Positions 42,549 through 51,743 of a stretch of DNA of 64,000 bases are shown here, in pieces (position 1 is the stretch's first letter; every line of letters begins with the position of its first letter). Below the pieces are notes generated by a model. The model was not told the DNA's origin. It was given only the letters and a program-made list of their open reading frames with translations, and did no database searches. This DNA comes from Asticcacaulis sp. AND118 (lineage in GTDB: Bacteria; Pseudomonadota; Alphaproteobacteria; Caulobacterales; Caulobacteraceae): assembly GCF_020535245.1 (NCBI RefSeq), contig NZ_CP084912.1, forward strand, positions 62,001-126,000. The letters run 5' to 3'. Position numbers and translations under genes: made by a program.

Positions 42549-43292
42549 ATGCCCAGCTATGTCCGGTCCCGGCTTTTGGCGGCGCGTGAGTTCGCGCTTG
42601 ATGAGCTATCGGTTCTCAGGGAAAGCGATCCGGCCTTTGACGGAGCCATAATCGAGACCATCCGGGCGTTTGCGCCCTTCGACGCCTATTGTTTCAGTGG
42701 GGTGGACCTGGACGGGTGCCGGGCGGGGTCGGGCATTCTACTGTCCACCGACATGCCCCTCGATATGCTGGCGACCTATAGCCGGGAAGGCTTCATCCAA
42801 ACGGATCCTCTGATAGCCGCCCTCACTTCTGAAGCGCCGGATGCCGCCTGGGATGAATTGCCGGATACCGTCACAGGCACCCCTGCCGCGAGGCGACTGT
42901 CGCAGTTGATGGAGACCTATCTTCTGCCGCCACGCCTCGTCTTTTCCTTCTGGAATGAACAGGGAGAGCTTTATGGGGCGGCGACGTTTGCCCGCGCCAG
43001 GCCCTTTTCGGCGGCCGAACGCCAACTCTTAAAATGGGTGGCCTCACGGTTGCACGCGGCGATGCAGGCCCCTGTCCTTACCCGCTTCAATGCGCAGATA
43101 GGCCTTACGGATAAGGAGTTGGCATGTCTGGAACTGGCGTCGCGGGGACACAGCAGTTCTGAAATCGCCAGTCGGCTCGCCCTGAGCGCTGAGACCGTCG
43201 ACACCTATTTCAAATCCCTGTCGCGCAAGATGCAGGTGCGTAATCGCACTCAGGCCGTGGCGGACGCTTTGAGGATCGGTTTGATACACTAA
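42549..43292 (+). CDS. LuxR-family transcriptional regulator (solo)
   Basis: This 247-residue regulator has a C-terminal LuxR helix-turn-helix (LTDKELACLELASRGHSSSEIASRLALSAETVDTYFKSL, about 185-240) and an N-terminal ligand-binding domain (about 25-165). The N-terminal domain has the DP pair of autoinducer-binding domains in SREGFIQTDPLI but lacks several other residues needed for acyl-homoserine lactone binding. No LuxI synthase is nearby. AGGAGGTGC precedes the ATG. It is divergent from parA, and might respond to another signal. Confidence 0.88.
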   Translation: MPSYVRSRLLAAREFALDELSVLRESDPAFDGAIIETIRAFAPFDAYCFSGVDLDGCRAGSGILLSTDMPLDMLATYSREGFIQTDPLIAALTSEAPDAAWDELPDTVTGTPAARRLSQLMETYLLPPRLVFSFWNEQGELYGAATFARARPFSAAERQLLKWVASRLHAAMQAPVLTRFNAQIGLTDKELACLELASRGHSSSEIASRLALSAETVDTYFKSLSRKMQVRNRTQAVADALRIGLIH

Positions 43293-43468
43293 TCAGAAAG
43301 CATCTTTTTTAAAGACGCGACCATGCACCATTAATCATTGCGCAACGAATAGGTCCCAAAATCGGATAGCAATGTTTTTCGATGGTTGACGACCGCTTAA
43401 TAACACTCGGCATCAGGCATCAGGTATAAAATGCGGCGGCCGATACCGCCGTCGGGCGGGAGACGCGT

Positions 43469-45157
43469 ATGAAACTGTCGGATATCAAAATCGGTACCAA
43501 GATTCTGGCCATTATCCTTGCGTTCGGCCTGTCGGCCATCGGCATGACTGTGTGGCAGAACGCCAACATCATGGAGGCGGAAAAGGCCTATGATAAGGTT
43601 ATAAGCTCATATGACGCCGCTCTCTTGTCTGGGGCGCGTATGAACCAGAATGTCTATGCCATTCAGGGCGCTATCAATGGTCTGGCGTTTCAGTCCTGCC
43701 CCAGCAAGGCCTGTGACATCTACGAAGAACAGGTCAAGCTGGCGAATGAACGCTTCACGCAACGCTATGCCGATCTGATCCGGTTTGCGCCCGAATACAA
43801 GGCGGAATTCGAGCCGCTGAAGGTGCGCTTTGACGCCCTTTCCCACGAGATCAGAACCCGGCACCTTGACCTTGCCCGCGCCAATGACACCCAGGCGCTC
43901 GCGCCCGAACTGGCCGCCCAGGCCGAGACGGTCGCCCAACTCACAACCGATATCCGCAACACCGTGGATACCCGCCAGAAAGAAAACGACGCCATCGTGG
44001 AGACGTTGGGGGAGAAAATTCATTCAGATGCGCTGAAGGGCCTGATCCTTTCCGTGGTTGTGGTCGCCCTGATTACCGGCCTCGCCGCCTATATCGCCTT
44101 CGGTGATATCGTTCGCTCTCTGCGTCGGCTTACCGATCAGATGTCGCAGGTGGCGAAGGGGGCGCTGGACCTCAAGATCGATGGTCAGACGCGCGGCGAT
44201 GAAATCGGTCTGATGGCGCAGGGGCTGGAGGGGTTCCGGCAGGGGCTGTTCGAGGCCGAGGCCCTGCGCAGCGAAGCCGAAGCGCTTAAAAAACGCGCTG
44301 AAGAGGACCGCCGTCAGGCGATGCTGAAACTGGCCGACGATTTTGAAGCGTCGGTGGGGCAGGTCGTCTCCATGGTGTCGGCGGCCGCGACGGAAATGCA
44401 GGCGTCCGCCGCGCAACTCACCGCGACGGCGCAGGAAACCGCGGCTCAGTCCGTTGCGGTTTCGTCGGCCGCGGAAGAGGCCGGGACCAACGTCACCTCC
44501 GTGGCCTCGGCGGCGGAAGAAATGGGCGCGTCGGTCAGCGAAATCGGGCGTCAGGTCGCGTCCTCGGCCCAGACGTCGCGAGACGCCGTGTCGCAGGCCG
44601 ACGCCGCTTCCGAAGTCGTGAACGAACTGAGCGAGGTGGCCACCTCCATTAACGGCATCGTCGATCTGATTGCCGGCCTGGCGGGACAGACCAATCTTCT
44701 GGCGCTGAACGCCACCATTGAGTCGGCGCGCGCCGGTGAGGCGGGCAAAGGCTTCGCCGTGGTGGCGTCGGAGGTCAAGGCGCTGGCCGGACAAACCGCC
44801 AAGGCCACGACCGATATCTCGGCGCGTATCGCTCAGATACAGGAGTCAACCGGTAAGGCCGCGGCGGCCTTCCGTAACATTACGTCCACGATTCAAAATA
44901 TCGACGCCACCAATACGATGATTTCGGCGGCGGTGGAGCAACAATCGGCGGCGACGCAGGAGATCATACAGGCTGTCAATCAGGCGTCCCTGGGGACGCA
45001 GGAGGTGACGATCAACATTACCGGTGTAGCGCAAGCGTCAAACCAGACCGGCGATGCGGCTGCGCAGGTACTTACCTCTTCGGGCGAACTTGCCCAGCAG
45101 GCGGAGCGGCTGCGACATGAAATGGATCAGTTCCTGGCGACCGTGCGCGCCGCCTGA
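43469..45157 (+). CDS. methyl-accepting chemotaxis protein
   Basis: This 562-residue chemoreceptor has a transmembrane helix (about 10-30), a periplasmic four-helix-bundle domain (about 31-190) with two close cysteines (SCPSKACD) that could form a disulfide, a second transmembrane helix (about 192-215), a HAMP domain (about 215-270) and a long signalling domain. The signalling domain has the conserved tip [46 protein letters not shown] precedes the ATG. No other che genes lie nearby. The ligand is unknown. Confidence 0.96.
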   Translation: MKLSDIKIGTKILAIILAFGLSAIGMTVWQNANIMEAEKAYDKVISSYDAALLSGARMNQNVYAIQGAINGLAFQSCPSKACDIYEEQVKLANERFTQRYADLIRFAPEYKAEFEPLKVRFDALSHEIRTRHLDLARANDTQALAPELAAQAETVAQLTTDIRNTVDTRQKENDAIVETLGEKIHSDALKGLILSVVVVALITGLAAYIAFGDIVRSLRRLTDQMSQVAKGALDLKIDGQTRGDEIGLMAQGLEGFRQGLFEAEALRSEAEALKKRAEEDRRQAMLKLADDFEASVGQVVSMVSAAATEMQASAAQLTATAQETAAQSVAVSSAAEEAGTNVTSVASAAEEMGASVSEIGRQVASSAQTSRDAVSQADAASEVVNELSEVATSINGIVDLIAGLAGQTNLLALNATIESARAGEAGKGFAVVASEVKALAGQTAKATTDISARIAQIQESTGKAAAAFRNITSTIQNIDATNTMISAAVEQQSAATQEIIQAVNQASLGTQEVTINITGVAQASNQTGDAAAQVLTSSGELAQQAERLRHEMDQFLATVRAA

Positions 45158-45202
45158 TCCCACCCACTTCGACCGCGCTGCGTGCGTAAGGTGCGGTTGT
45201 AG

Positions 45203-45241
45203 AGAGACGGTACGGCGGGCCCCCTCAGCCGTATCGTCTCT
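45203..45241 (+). terminator. terminator-like hairpin after the chemoreceptor
   Basis: AGAGACGGTACGGC and GCCGTATCGTCTCT form a 14-bp stem with one G-T pair and an 11-base loop. A weak T-rich tail follows. Confidence 0.6.
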
Positions 45242-45313
45242 ACCCTTGTCTTCGGATCAGAACCAGATAAGTTCCATTCACCATTGGTGATTGGGGCTTT
45301 GTTTTTGCCAAAA

Positions 45314-45336
45314 TCTATTCAAAATCGGATGAACAT
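45314..45336. promoter_or_regulatory. LysR-type operator copy A (TCTATTC-N8-ATGAACAT)
   Basis: This site overlaps the start of the lysR-type gene and repeats at 46214-46236 upstream of the dehydrogenase gene with the same spacing. This fits autoregulation. Confidence 0.45.
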
Positions 45337-46213
45337 AGCTTCGGAGCTGTCGTGGGACGACCTGCGACTGGTGCTGGCCATCCACCGCGAAGGCACCCTG
45401 TCCGCCGCCGGCAAGACCTTGAACCTCAGTCAGCCGACTATGGGGCGGCGTCTGGAGGCGGCGGAGGCGGCTTTGGGGGAGCGTTTGTTCCAGCGCACAA
45501 CGCGGGGTCTGGTGGCCACGGGATTGGGTCTGACGGTGGCCGGGCACGCCAGGGCTATGGAAGATGAGGTTCTGGCCCTGTCACGGCGCCTGACGGGGGC
45601 TCAGCAGGCCCTATCGGGGGTGATCCGGGTGTCGGCTTCCGAATGGTTTTTCAATCATGTACTGATGCCCGTGTTCGAGGGCTTTATGGCGGCTCATCCG
45701 CAGGTGGTGATAGAGGCGGTCGTGGAAACGCGGGCGCTGGATCTCGATCGGCGCGAGGCCGATCTGGTGTTTCGCTTCGGTGGATTTACTGACGGTAATG
45801 CCGTGCAGCGCAAGCTGACGGAGATTGGTTATGGGCTTTACGCCTCGGCCTCTTATCTCAACCGTCACGGTTTGCCGGAACCCGATGACGGCGAAAATCA
45901 TCGGTTGATTTTAATGGACGAAGCCTTCGGGCATCTGAGCGATGTCGTGTGGCTGCAAAGGCTTCTGCCGGGGGCCGCTCCGGGATTCCGCTCCAACAGC
46001 CGCGATCTTCAGGCCATGGCCGCCGTCGCTGGGCGGGGCCTGGCGGTTTTGCCGGCCCTTGTCGCCCGCCCCCTGGGTCTGGTGCCGGTCGATCTGGGCG
46101 AAGAGGCGCCCGGTCGGGAGGTGTTTCTGGCATATCATGCCGATCTGAAGCCCATGGCCCGGCTGCGGGCGCTGATCGATTATGTGACGCAAACCGTGCC
46201 GTCACGGCTCTAA
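45329..46213 (+). CDS. LysR-family transcriptional regulator
   Basis: This 294-residue LysR protein has the N-terminal winged helix (WDDLRLVLAIHREGTLSAAGKTLNLSQPTMGRRLEAAEAALGERLFQRT) and a substrate-binding co-inducer domain (about 92-290). The ATG at 45329 places the helix-turn-helix at the usual distance from the N-terminus, although no good ribosome site is seen. It probably controls the dehydrogenase gene downstream, as shown by a shared motif in both promoters. Confidence 0.92.
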   Translation: MNIASELSWDDLRLVLAIHREGTLSAAGKTLNLSQPTMGRRLEAAEAALGERLFQRTTRGLVATGLGLTVAGHARAMEDEVLALSRRLTGAQQALSGVIRVSASEWFFNHVLMPVFEGFMAAHPQVVIEAVVETRALDLDRREADLVFRFGGFTDGNAVQRKLTEIGYGLYASASYLNRHGLPEPDDGENHRLILMDEAFGHLSDVVWLQRLLPGAAPGFRSNSRDLQAMAAVAGRGLAVLPALVARPLGLVPVDLGEEAPGREVFLAYHADLKPMARLRALIDYVTQTVPSRL

Positions 46214-46236
46214 TCTATTCATTTTTGCATGAATAT
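46214..46236. promoter_or_regulatory. LysR-type operator copy B (TCTATTC-N8-ATGAATAT)
   Basis: It contains the perfect inverted repeat ATTCAT-TTTTGC-ATGAAT (46217-46234) with the T-N11-A spacing typical of LysR sites, about 80 bases upstream of the dehydrogenase start. Confidence 0.55.
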
Positions 46237-46315
46237 TATACCATAATGGGCATTTTCAGTCTGCGTGAATGGACTATATGGCGATCATCGTCCCTTTGAT
46301 GATAAGGAGCCTCAG

Positions 46316-47320
46316 ATGAAAGCCATTGGCTATAGCGAAACCGGTCCTGCCGCCGTCCTGCGTGATCTCGACTTGCCCAAGCCCTTCGCCGGACCTCGCG
46401 ATCTGATCGTCAGGGTCGAAGCCATGTCGGTTAATCCTGCCGATACCAAACTGAGACGCTTCGCAGCGCCCCCCGATGGTCAACCGCGCGTGCTGGGATT
46501 CGACGCCGCCGGGGTCGTTGAGTCGGTCGGTTCGGACGTCGCTCTGTTCAGGCCCGGTGATGAGGTGTTTTACGCCGGTGACATCATGCGGTCAGGCACA
46601 AACGCCGAGTTTCACGCCGTCGACGAACGCATTGTCGGCCATAAGCCCAGGAGTCTGAGCTTTGCCGAAGCGGCGGCCCTGCCCCTGACGGCCATCACCG
46701 CATGGGAGATATTGTTCGAGCGTTTGCGGGTCTTACGCGACGCTTCCGCCGCGCCGCAAACCCTGCTGGTAATCGGTGGGGCAGGGGGCGTGGGGTCAAT
46801 ATTGATTCAGATCGCCAGACGTCTGACCAACCTCACCGTTATTGCCACGGCTTCGCGACCGGAAACTGTCCAATGGGTTGAAAAGATGGGGGCGAACGCG
46901 GTTATCAATCATCGATTCCCCTTGCACGAAGAACTGAAGCGCATCGGTATTCCGCAGGTCGATCTCATTGCCAGCCTGACGGCCAGCGACCGGCATTATG
47001 AGGCTTTGAAAGAGGCCATCAAACCGCAGGGTCATATCGCGCTGATCGACGATCCCGACACCTTCGACATCGTGCCGTTCAAGCGCAAGAGCGTCACTCT
47101 GAGTTGGGAGTTCATGTTTACTCGCGCCGCCTTTCAGACGCCGGACATGATCGAACAGCATAGGCTGCTCAACGCCGTGGCGGCGATGGTCGATCGCGGC
47201 GAACTGATCACCACTCTGACGCAGGACGCCGGCCCGGTCACGGCCGCCAATCTGATCCGTGTGCACGAGCAGGTCGAGACGGGGAGCGGCATAGGTAAAA
47301 CAGTTTTGAGTGGGTTTTAG
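46316..47320 (+). CDS. medium-chain dehydrogenase/reductase (quinone oxidoreductase-like)
   Basis: This 334-residue protein has an N-terminal GroES-like fold and the cofactor motif VIGGAGGVGSILIQIA (NADPH binding, about 152-167). It lacks the catalytic zinc ligands (no GHE; LGFDAAGVVESVG instead), so it is a zinc-free oxidoreductase of the zinc-type alcohol dehydrogenase-like/quinone reductase branch. The ATG at 46316 has AAGGAG. It lies next to the LysR regulator, which probably induces it in response to a quinone or electrophile; the inducer is unknown. Confidence 0.9.
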   Translation: MKAIGYSETGPAAVLRDLDLPKPFAGPRDLIVRVEAMSVNPADTKLRRFAAPPDGQPRVLGFDAAGVVESVGSDVALFRPGDEVFYAGDIMRSGTNAEFHAVDERIVGHKPRSLSFAEAAALPLTAITAWEILFERLRVLRDASAAPQTLLVIGGAGGVGSILIQIARRLTNLTVIATASRPETVQWVEKMGANAVINHRFPLHEELKRIGIPQVDLIASLTASDRHYEALKEAIKPQGHIALIDDPDTFDIVPFKRKSVTLSWEFMFTRAAFQTPDMIEQHRLLNAVAAMVDRGELITTLTQDAGPVTAANLIRVHEQVETGSGIGKTVLSGF

Positions 47321-47421
47321 GATATGAAGGACCCAATCGGCAGGGCTAAAACATCGACTTGTTTCGGTCTTTGGTTGATGCTTTGATCGTCACGGCTCAG
47401 TGAAAGCAAGAGGGGGATGGA

Positions 47422-48009
47422 ATGGGGTTTCTTCGCGCAGGTCTGTTTGCAACGTCATTCATGCTGGCGTCAGTGGTTTCTGTTCCGGCTCTGGCGCAAT
47501 ATGCCGGATCGGAGGCACGACCGGTGACGTGGTGCGATGAAAGCGGTCAATGCACGACGAAAAATGTTTGGGACACCTATGTCCCCCTCACGCAGGGTCA
47601 TTCTCGCCTCAGCGTGACCACAACCACGCCGTTTCAGGTGTGCCTGTTGCTGACGCGTGAAGATCACCCGGACCTGATCGCTGATCAGGACCGCTGCTGG
47701 TATGTGAACGGCAAGATGACGCTGCCAGCCGTCAACCTTCCAGCCCGCGCGCGTTTTATGCTGCTGCAGATGGACGTCAAGAATGATACGCGCCCCTTTG
47801 TGTCGATGGAGGTGGTGATGCGCTGTGGGGATCAAAGATGTATCCAAGAGCGGGGCTGGCAGGGCAAAATCGAAAACGTCGCGCTTAAGGCCAAGACCGA
47901 CAAGGCTTGTGCACGGGCAGAAGAGGGCGAAACCCTGTGGGTGGATAGCTACAGGCCCGATCCGCAAAGCGGCACCTACCAGGTCATGATCGGTTGCGCC
48001 ATGCGTTAG
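47422..48009 (+). CDS. secreted hypothetical protein
   Basis: This 195-residue protein has a clear signal peptide (cleavage after VPALAQ). The mature part contains several cysteines (TWCDESGQCTT, VCLLLTREDHPDLIADQDRCW, MRCGDQRCIQ) that may form disulfides, and is beta-rich. No known domain. GGGGGATGGA precedes the ATG. It is followed after 90 bases by the dehydrogenase-kinase pair. Function unknown. Confidence 0.7.
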   Translation: MGFLRAGLFATSFMLASVVSVPALAQYAGSEARPVTWCDESGQCTTKNVWDTYVPLTQGHSRLSVTTTTPFQVCLLLTREDHPDLIADQDRCWYVNGKMTLPAVNLPARARFMLLQMDVKNDTRPFVSMEVVMRCGDQRCIQERGWQGKIENVALKAKTDKACARAEEGETLWVDSYRPDPQSGTYQVMIGCAMR

Positions 48010-48099
48010 GCACGGCGTGTGTCGTGAGACTGACCTTTTTCCGCATTGATTTCGGCGCAGGGGAGGGGGACAACAGGGCGATCCGGCACAGGAGCCTGC

Positions 48100-49068
48100 A
48101 TGTCCCGCCCCAAAATCCTCCTTACCCGTCCCTGGCCCGAAGGCGCGTTCGATTATCTCAAGACGCGTTACGACGTGACGGTGAACGAGACCGGTGTGCC
48201 GCTGACGCAGGCGCAATTGATCGCGGCCATGGGTGAGTACGACGCCTTGTGCCCGACGGTCACGGATAAACTGACGGCGGATATTTTGCGCCCCGCCACG
48301 CGGGTGCGGATGATCGCCAATTTCGGCGCCGGGTTCGAGCATATCGACATTGACGCGGCGAGGGCGGCAGGGATCAGCGTCTCCAATACGCCTGATGTCC
48401 TGACCGAGGCGACCGCGGAGATCGCCTTGCTGCTAATCTTGATGACCAGTCGTCGCGCTTCAGAGGCGGAAAGAGGTTTGCGCGACGGGCGCTGGAACGG
48501 CTGGAAGCCGACGCAGTTTCTGGGGCAGAGCCTGAACGGCAAGACGCTGGGTCTGGTCGGGTTCGGGCGCATCGGTCAGGCAACGGCGCATAAGGCGAAG
48601 ACCGCGCTGGGCCTGAAGATCGCCTATCATAGTCGCAACCGGGTCGCGCCGGAGATTGAGGCGCAACTGGGCGCGCGTTATGTGGACTCGCTCGATGCGC
48701 TGGTCGCCGAATCCGATGTGCTGTCGCTGCATACGCCGGGCGGTGACGCCACGCGGCATAGGGTCGATGCCCGCTTGCTGGGCCTGATGAAGCCGAGCGC
48801 CATCCTGATCAATACGGCGCGCGGATCGGTCGTCAACGAGGCGGACCTGGCCGCCGCCATGAAGGCCGGAACGATCTGGGCTGCGGGGCTCGACGTCTAT
48901 GAGCGCGAACCGCAGGTGCATCCGGACCTTCTGCCGCTCGATAATGTCGTGCTGCTGCCGCATCTGGGGTCGGCGACGCGCGAAACGCGCGACAATATGG
49001 GCCTGCGCGCGGCCTACAATCTCGACCGCTTCTTCGCCGGGAAAGAATTGATTGACCGGATCGCCTGA
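48100..49068 (+). CDS. D-2-hydroxyacid dehydrogenase (hydroxypyruvate/glyoxylate reductase type)
   Basis: This 322-residue enzyme of the D-isomer-specific 2-hydroxyacid dehydrogenase family shows the Rossmann motif GLVGFGRIGQ, and the catalytic Arg (NTARGSVVNE), Glu (DVYEREP) and His (LLPHLGSAT). It probably reduces hydroxypyruvate or glyoxylate with NAD(P)H. The ATG at 48100 with AGGAG upstream is preferred over earlier in-frame codons. Its last 17 bases overlap the glycerate kinase gene, so the two work together: hydroxypyruvate to D-glycerate to phosphoglycerate. Confidence 0.92.
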   Translation: MSRPKILLTRPWPEGAFDYLKTRYDVTVNETGVPLTQAQLIAAMGEYDALCPTVTDKLTADILRPATRVRMIANFGAGFEHIDIDAARAAGISVSNTPDVLTEATAEIALLLILMTSRRASEAERGLRDGRWNGWKPTQFLGQSLNGKTLGLVGFGRIGQATAHKAKTALGLKIAYHSRNRVAPEIEAQLGARYVDSLDALVAESDVLSLHTPGGDATRHRVDARLLGLMKPSAILINTARGSVVNEADLAAAMKAGTIWAAGLDVYEREPQVHPDLLPLDNVVLLPHLGSATRETRDNMGLRAAYNLDRFFAGKELIDRIA

Positions 49069-49852
49069 AATCTCAGCCGCTCAAATCGTTATTGAGGCGG
49101 TTCGACGCTGGCGTAACGAGGGCGCCCGTCTGATCGGCCTGTGCGGGGCGCAGGGCTGTGGAAAATCAACGATTGCCGAGGCGGTGCGGGTGCATTTTTC
49201 AGCGCAAGGGCTGACCGTCGCCGTTCTGTCGTTGGACGATCTCTACCTGCCGCCGCAAACGCGGCCCGTTCAGGTGCATCCGCTGTTCGCCACGCGCGGC
49301 GTTCCCGGCACGCACGACGTGACGCTGGGGGTTGCAGTGTTCGATGCACTGAAAGCCGGGGTGAGGTTGGCGCTGCCGCGTTTCGATAAAGCCACTGACA
49401 AACCCCTACCGCGTAAAGACTGGCCTCAGATCGCCGCGCCGGACCTGATCCTGTTCGAAGGCTGGTGCGTGGGGGCTTGGCCGCAAGGCGATCAGGCTTT
49501 GGTTGAACCCGTCAATGCGCTTGAGCGCGATGAAGACCCTGACGGGCTTTGGCGGCGTTATGCGAATCAACAATTGGCCGGGCCCTATGCCGATCTGTTC
49601 GCCCGGCTGGATCGGCTGATCCTTCTGGCCGCGCCGGGTTTCGAGGTGGTGCAGGGTTGGCGCACCCAACAGGAAGAGGCGTTGCGCCGGAAATTGCACA
49701 CCGAGGGGCGTGATACATCAGGCCTTATGGACGCCTCTGCCCTGACGCGTTTCATCGCCCATTATGAACGGCTGACGCGGCATATCCTGGAGGACATGCC
49801 GCGCCATGCGGATTTGACGATCCGGCTGGGATCTGAGCGAGAGAGTCTATAA
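49052..49852 (+). CDS. D-glycerate kinase (GLYK-type P-loop kinase)
   Basis: This 266-residue P-loop kinase has Walker A GLCGAQGCGKST (about 29-40), LSLDDLYLPP, and FEGWCVGAWP, all signatures of the D-glycerate 3-kinase (GLYK) family, not of GckA/GlxK. It would make 3-phosphoglycerate. The only possible start is a TTG at 49052, with GGGAAAG upstream. The 17-base overlap with the reductase gene implies translational coupling. It is convergent with the DUF2442 gene, overlapping its stop. Confidence 0.88.
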   Translation: MTGSPEISAAQIVIEAVRRWRNEGARLIGLCGAQGCGKSTIAEAVRVHFSAQGLTVAVLSLDDLYLPPQTRPVQVHPLFATRGVPGTHDVTLGVAVFDALKAGVRLALPRFDKATDKPLPRKDWPQIAAPDLILFEGWCVGAWPQGDQALVEPVNALERDEDPDGLWRRYANQQLAGPYADLFARLDRLILLAAPGFEVVQGWRTQQEEALRRKLHTEGRDTSGLMDASALTRFIAHYERLTRHILEDMPRHADLTIRLGSERESL

Positions 49853-50233
49853 GGCTTGTGGGCTGGCTTTTGGACGGCCACCCTTGGCGCCATTCGCCCG
49901 GCTGGCCGTTGCACGACGTTCGGCCCGGCTCATGACGTTGGAGCCCAGCACGTCCAGAAACAGACGCGACACGGAGATATCGGCGTCGAGCAGCGGGACG
50001 TGCAAACCATAACCGCGCCCCTGCACCTCGATCCGCTTCAGATCCTCGGGCGTCGCCGCCTCCAGGCCCTGAATGGAGGTCAGCGGAAATCCGGCGGACG
50101 CCCCATTCGTCAGTTGCACGACAAGCTGATCAGCCCCGGCGTCGTATCGCGCGCTTGCGGCGCGGAAGGCGGTGTTCGGCCGACGCCTGGTCTTTTCGAA
50201 GGTTCGGGTTGTGACAGGCTTGAACTCACCCAT
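49847..50233 (-). CDS. DUF2442 protein, probable antitoxin
   Basis: This 128-residue protein has a DUF2442 core (about 25-85: ARYDAGADQLVVQLTNGASAGFPLTSIQGLE) and a basic C-terminus (SRAERRATASRANGAKGGRPK). The gene begins inside the last codons of the DUF4160 gene (8-base overlap), a usual arrangement of toxin-antitoxin pairs. DUF2442 is regarded as the antitoxin-like partner of DUF4160. The ATG at 50233 is preferred over a GTG at 50242. Confidence 0.82.
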   Translation of the reverse strand: MGEFKPVTTRTFEKTRRRPNTAFRAASARYDAGADQLVVQLTNGASAGFPLTSIQGLEAATPEDLKRIEVQGRGYGLHVPLLDADISVSRLFLDVLGSNVMSRAERRATASRANGAKGGRPKASPQAL

Positions 50234-50471
50234 GAATCTCACTCCATTTCTCGCAGATCGCTTCGAGGTTCTCCGCGATCAGGGCACCGATTTCATTCAG
50301 TTCGCTTAGTTTGAACCCTTCGTGGTCCCAGAGTTCCACGGGGCCTTGCGAGCCGTTTAGCCGGAAGCGCGCTTCAGCCTCATTGCCCTTCAGCGCATGG
50401 ACATGCGGGGGCGGATGATCGTTTGTATAGATGGCGATGCGGATATTCCGCAGGGTCAGCAGTGTCGGCAT
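50226..50471 (-). CDS. DUF4160 protein, probable toxin
   Basis: This 81-residue protein has the DUF4160 signature (IRIAIYTNDHPPPHVHAL, with a HPPPHVH motif, then ELWDHEGFKLSELNEI). It is the first gene of a pair with DUF2442 and overlaps it. Its function is not established; the pairing and the palindromic operator upstream favour a toxin-antitoxin module. Confidence 0.85.
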   Translation of the reverse strand: MPTLLTLRNIRIAIYTNDHPPPHVHALKGNEAEARFRLNGSQGPVELWDHEGFKLSELNEIGALIAENLEAICEKWSEIHG

Positions 50472-50485
50472 GACCCTTTATAGCC

Positions 50486-50513
50486 AATAACCTAGATCGC
50501 AGTCTAGGTTATT
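50486..50513. promoter_or_regulatory. palindromic operator of the DUF4160/DUF2442 pair
   Basis: AATAACCTAGA and TCTAGGTTATT are perfectly complementary with a 6-base spacer, 15 bases upstream of the DUF4160 start. The position over the promoter is typical for autoregulated toxin-antitoxin modules. Confidence 0.65.
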
Positions 50514-50523
50514 TTGCAAACAA

Positions 50524-50552
50524 AACGCCGATCCGCAGAGCGGACCGGCGTT
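50524..50552 (-). terminator. terminator of the FAH-family gene
   Basis: AACGCCG-A-TCCGC pairs with GCGGA-C-CGGCGTT (one mismatch, 3-base loop). On the minus strand the stem is followed by a T-rich stretch, as expected for the gene at 50577-51419. Confidence 0.7.
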
Positions 50553-50576
50553 GCAAATCGGTCTTTTAAGCCAGGC

Positions 50577-51419
50577 TCAGGCCGCGATGACAGTCTGCTT
50601 CTGGGTGCCGAGGCCTTCGATGCCCAGTTCCATCACGTCGCCGACCTCCAGATAGACCGGCGGCTTCTGGCCCAGGCCGACACCCGGCGGCGTACCGGTC
50701 GAAATGACATCGCCCGGATGCAGGCTCATGAACTGCGACAGGTAGGAGACGATGAAGGCCGGCTTGAAGATCATGGTGGCGGTCGAGCCGTCCTGATAGG
50801 TCTTGCCGTTGACGCTCAGCCACATTTTGAGATTGGTCGGGTCGCCGACCTCGTCGCGGGTGACCAGCCAGGGGCCGATGGGACCGAAGGTGTCGCAGCC
50901 CTTGCCCTTATCCCAGGTGCCGCCGCGATCGAGCTGAAAGGCGCGTTCGGAGACGTCGTTGATGGTGCAATAGCCAGCGATGCAGGCCTCGGCCTCGGCT
51001 TCCGATACGTAGGAGGCCGTCTTGCCGATGATGATGCCCAGTTCGACTTCCCAGTCCATCTTGGTCGAGCCGCGCGGCTTCTTCACCTCGTCGTTCGGGC
51101 CGATGATGGAGGACGTGGTCTTGGTGAACAGGACGGGTTCTTCGGGGATGGGCAGGTTCGATTCGGCCGCGTGGTCGGCATAGTTAAGGCCAATGCACAG
51201 GAACTTGCCGACGCCGGCGACGCACGGGCCGTAACGGACGCCTTCGGGGGCCAGCGGGAGCGAGGCCGGATCTAGGGCCGCTAGTTTGGCCAGCGCTTCA
51301 TCGGAAATCGTTGACCCGGTGATGTCGGCGATGACGCCGGACAGGTCGCGGATGCGGCCTTCGCTATCGAGCAGGCCGGGCTTTTCCTGACCCGGTTGGC
51401 CAAAACGCAGCAGTTTCAT
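50577..51419 (-). CDS. fumarylacetoacetate hydrolase-family protein
   Basis: This 280-residue FAH-family enzyme has metal-binding residues Glu124, Glu126 and Asp155 (in KMDWEVELGIIIGK and CTINDVSERAFQ) and GTPPGVGLGQKPPVYL near the C-terminus. Relatives of this length cleave acylpyruvates or dehydrate/hydrolyse 2,4-diketo-3-deoxy sugar acids (such as rhamnonate or fuconate derivatives), or act as ureidoglycolate lyases. The ATG at 51419 has AGGGGAAA. It is divergent from an IclR regulator, its likely controller. Confidence 0.9.
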   Translation of the reverse strand: MKLLRFGQPGQEKPGLLDSEGRIRDLSGVIADITGSTISDEALAKLAALDPASLPLAPEGVRYGPCVAGVGKFLCIGLNYADHAAESNLPIPEEPVLFTKTTSSIIGPNDEVKKPRGSTKMDWEVELGIIIGKTASYVSEAEAEACIAGYCTINDVSERAFQLDRGGTWDKGKGCDTFGPIGPWLVTRDEVGDPTNLKMWLSVNGKTYQDGSTATMIFKPAFIVSYLSQFMSLHPGDVISTGTPPGVGLGQKPPVYLEVGDVMELGIEGLGTQKQTVIAA

Positions 51420-51743
51420 GAGGTTTCCCCTTTTGGACGATCGTGGCAATGTAGTCTGCCGGGAGTGGGATAGCGGGTTTGCGCACGGCGGCAAAGGCCG
51501 GATTTTGTTTTGCTGACAGAAGTTATTTCGCCAATAAAATTCAGATATGCGGGCTATTCCTTGTGAAAGTCAGGCGGGTCCGAAGGTGAAAGGGAGGTTT
51601 GATTTCGGCGCGTATCAGGTTTGACTGTGGAGCGCTTGCAATCTTGGGACGACCGTCTCATCTTTTTGTCGTACCAAAGCCGAAAAGGCTTCCCACCCGC
51701 CGCAATGCGCTTTAGATTACATACAGATTGTCCGTGACCGGAG
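51420..51743. promoter_or_regulatory. divergent promoter region between FAH and IclR genes
   Basis: This 324-bp region carries both promoters. The short palindrome TTATT-TCGCC-AATAA (51523-51537) is the best candidate operator. No gene is visible. Confidence 0.4.

Noticed and set aside
42549-43292. Acyl-homoserine lactone receptor with a synthase
   Set aside because: Several autoinducer-contact residues are not evident and no LuxI-type gene is nearby, so it is listed only as a LuxR solo.
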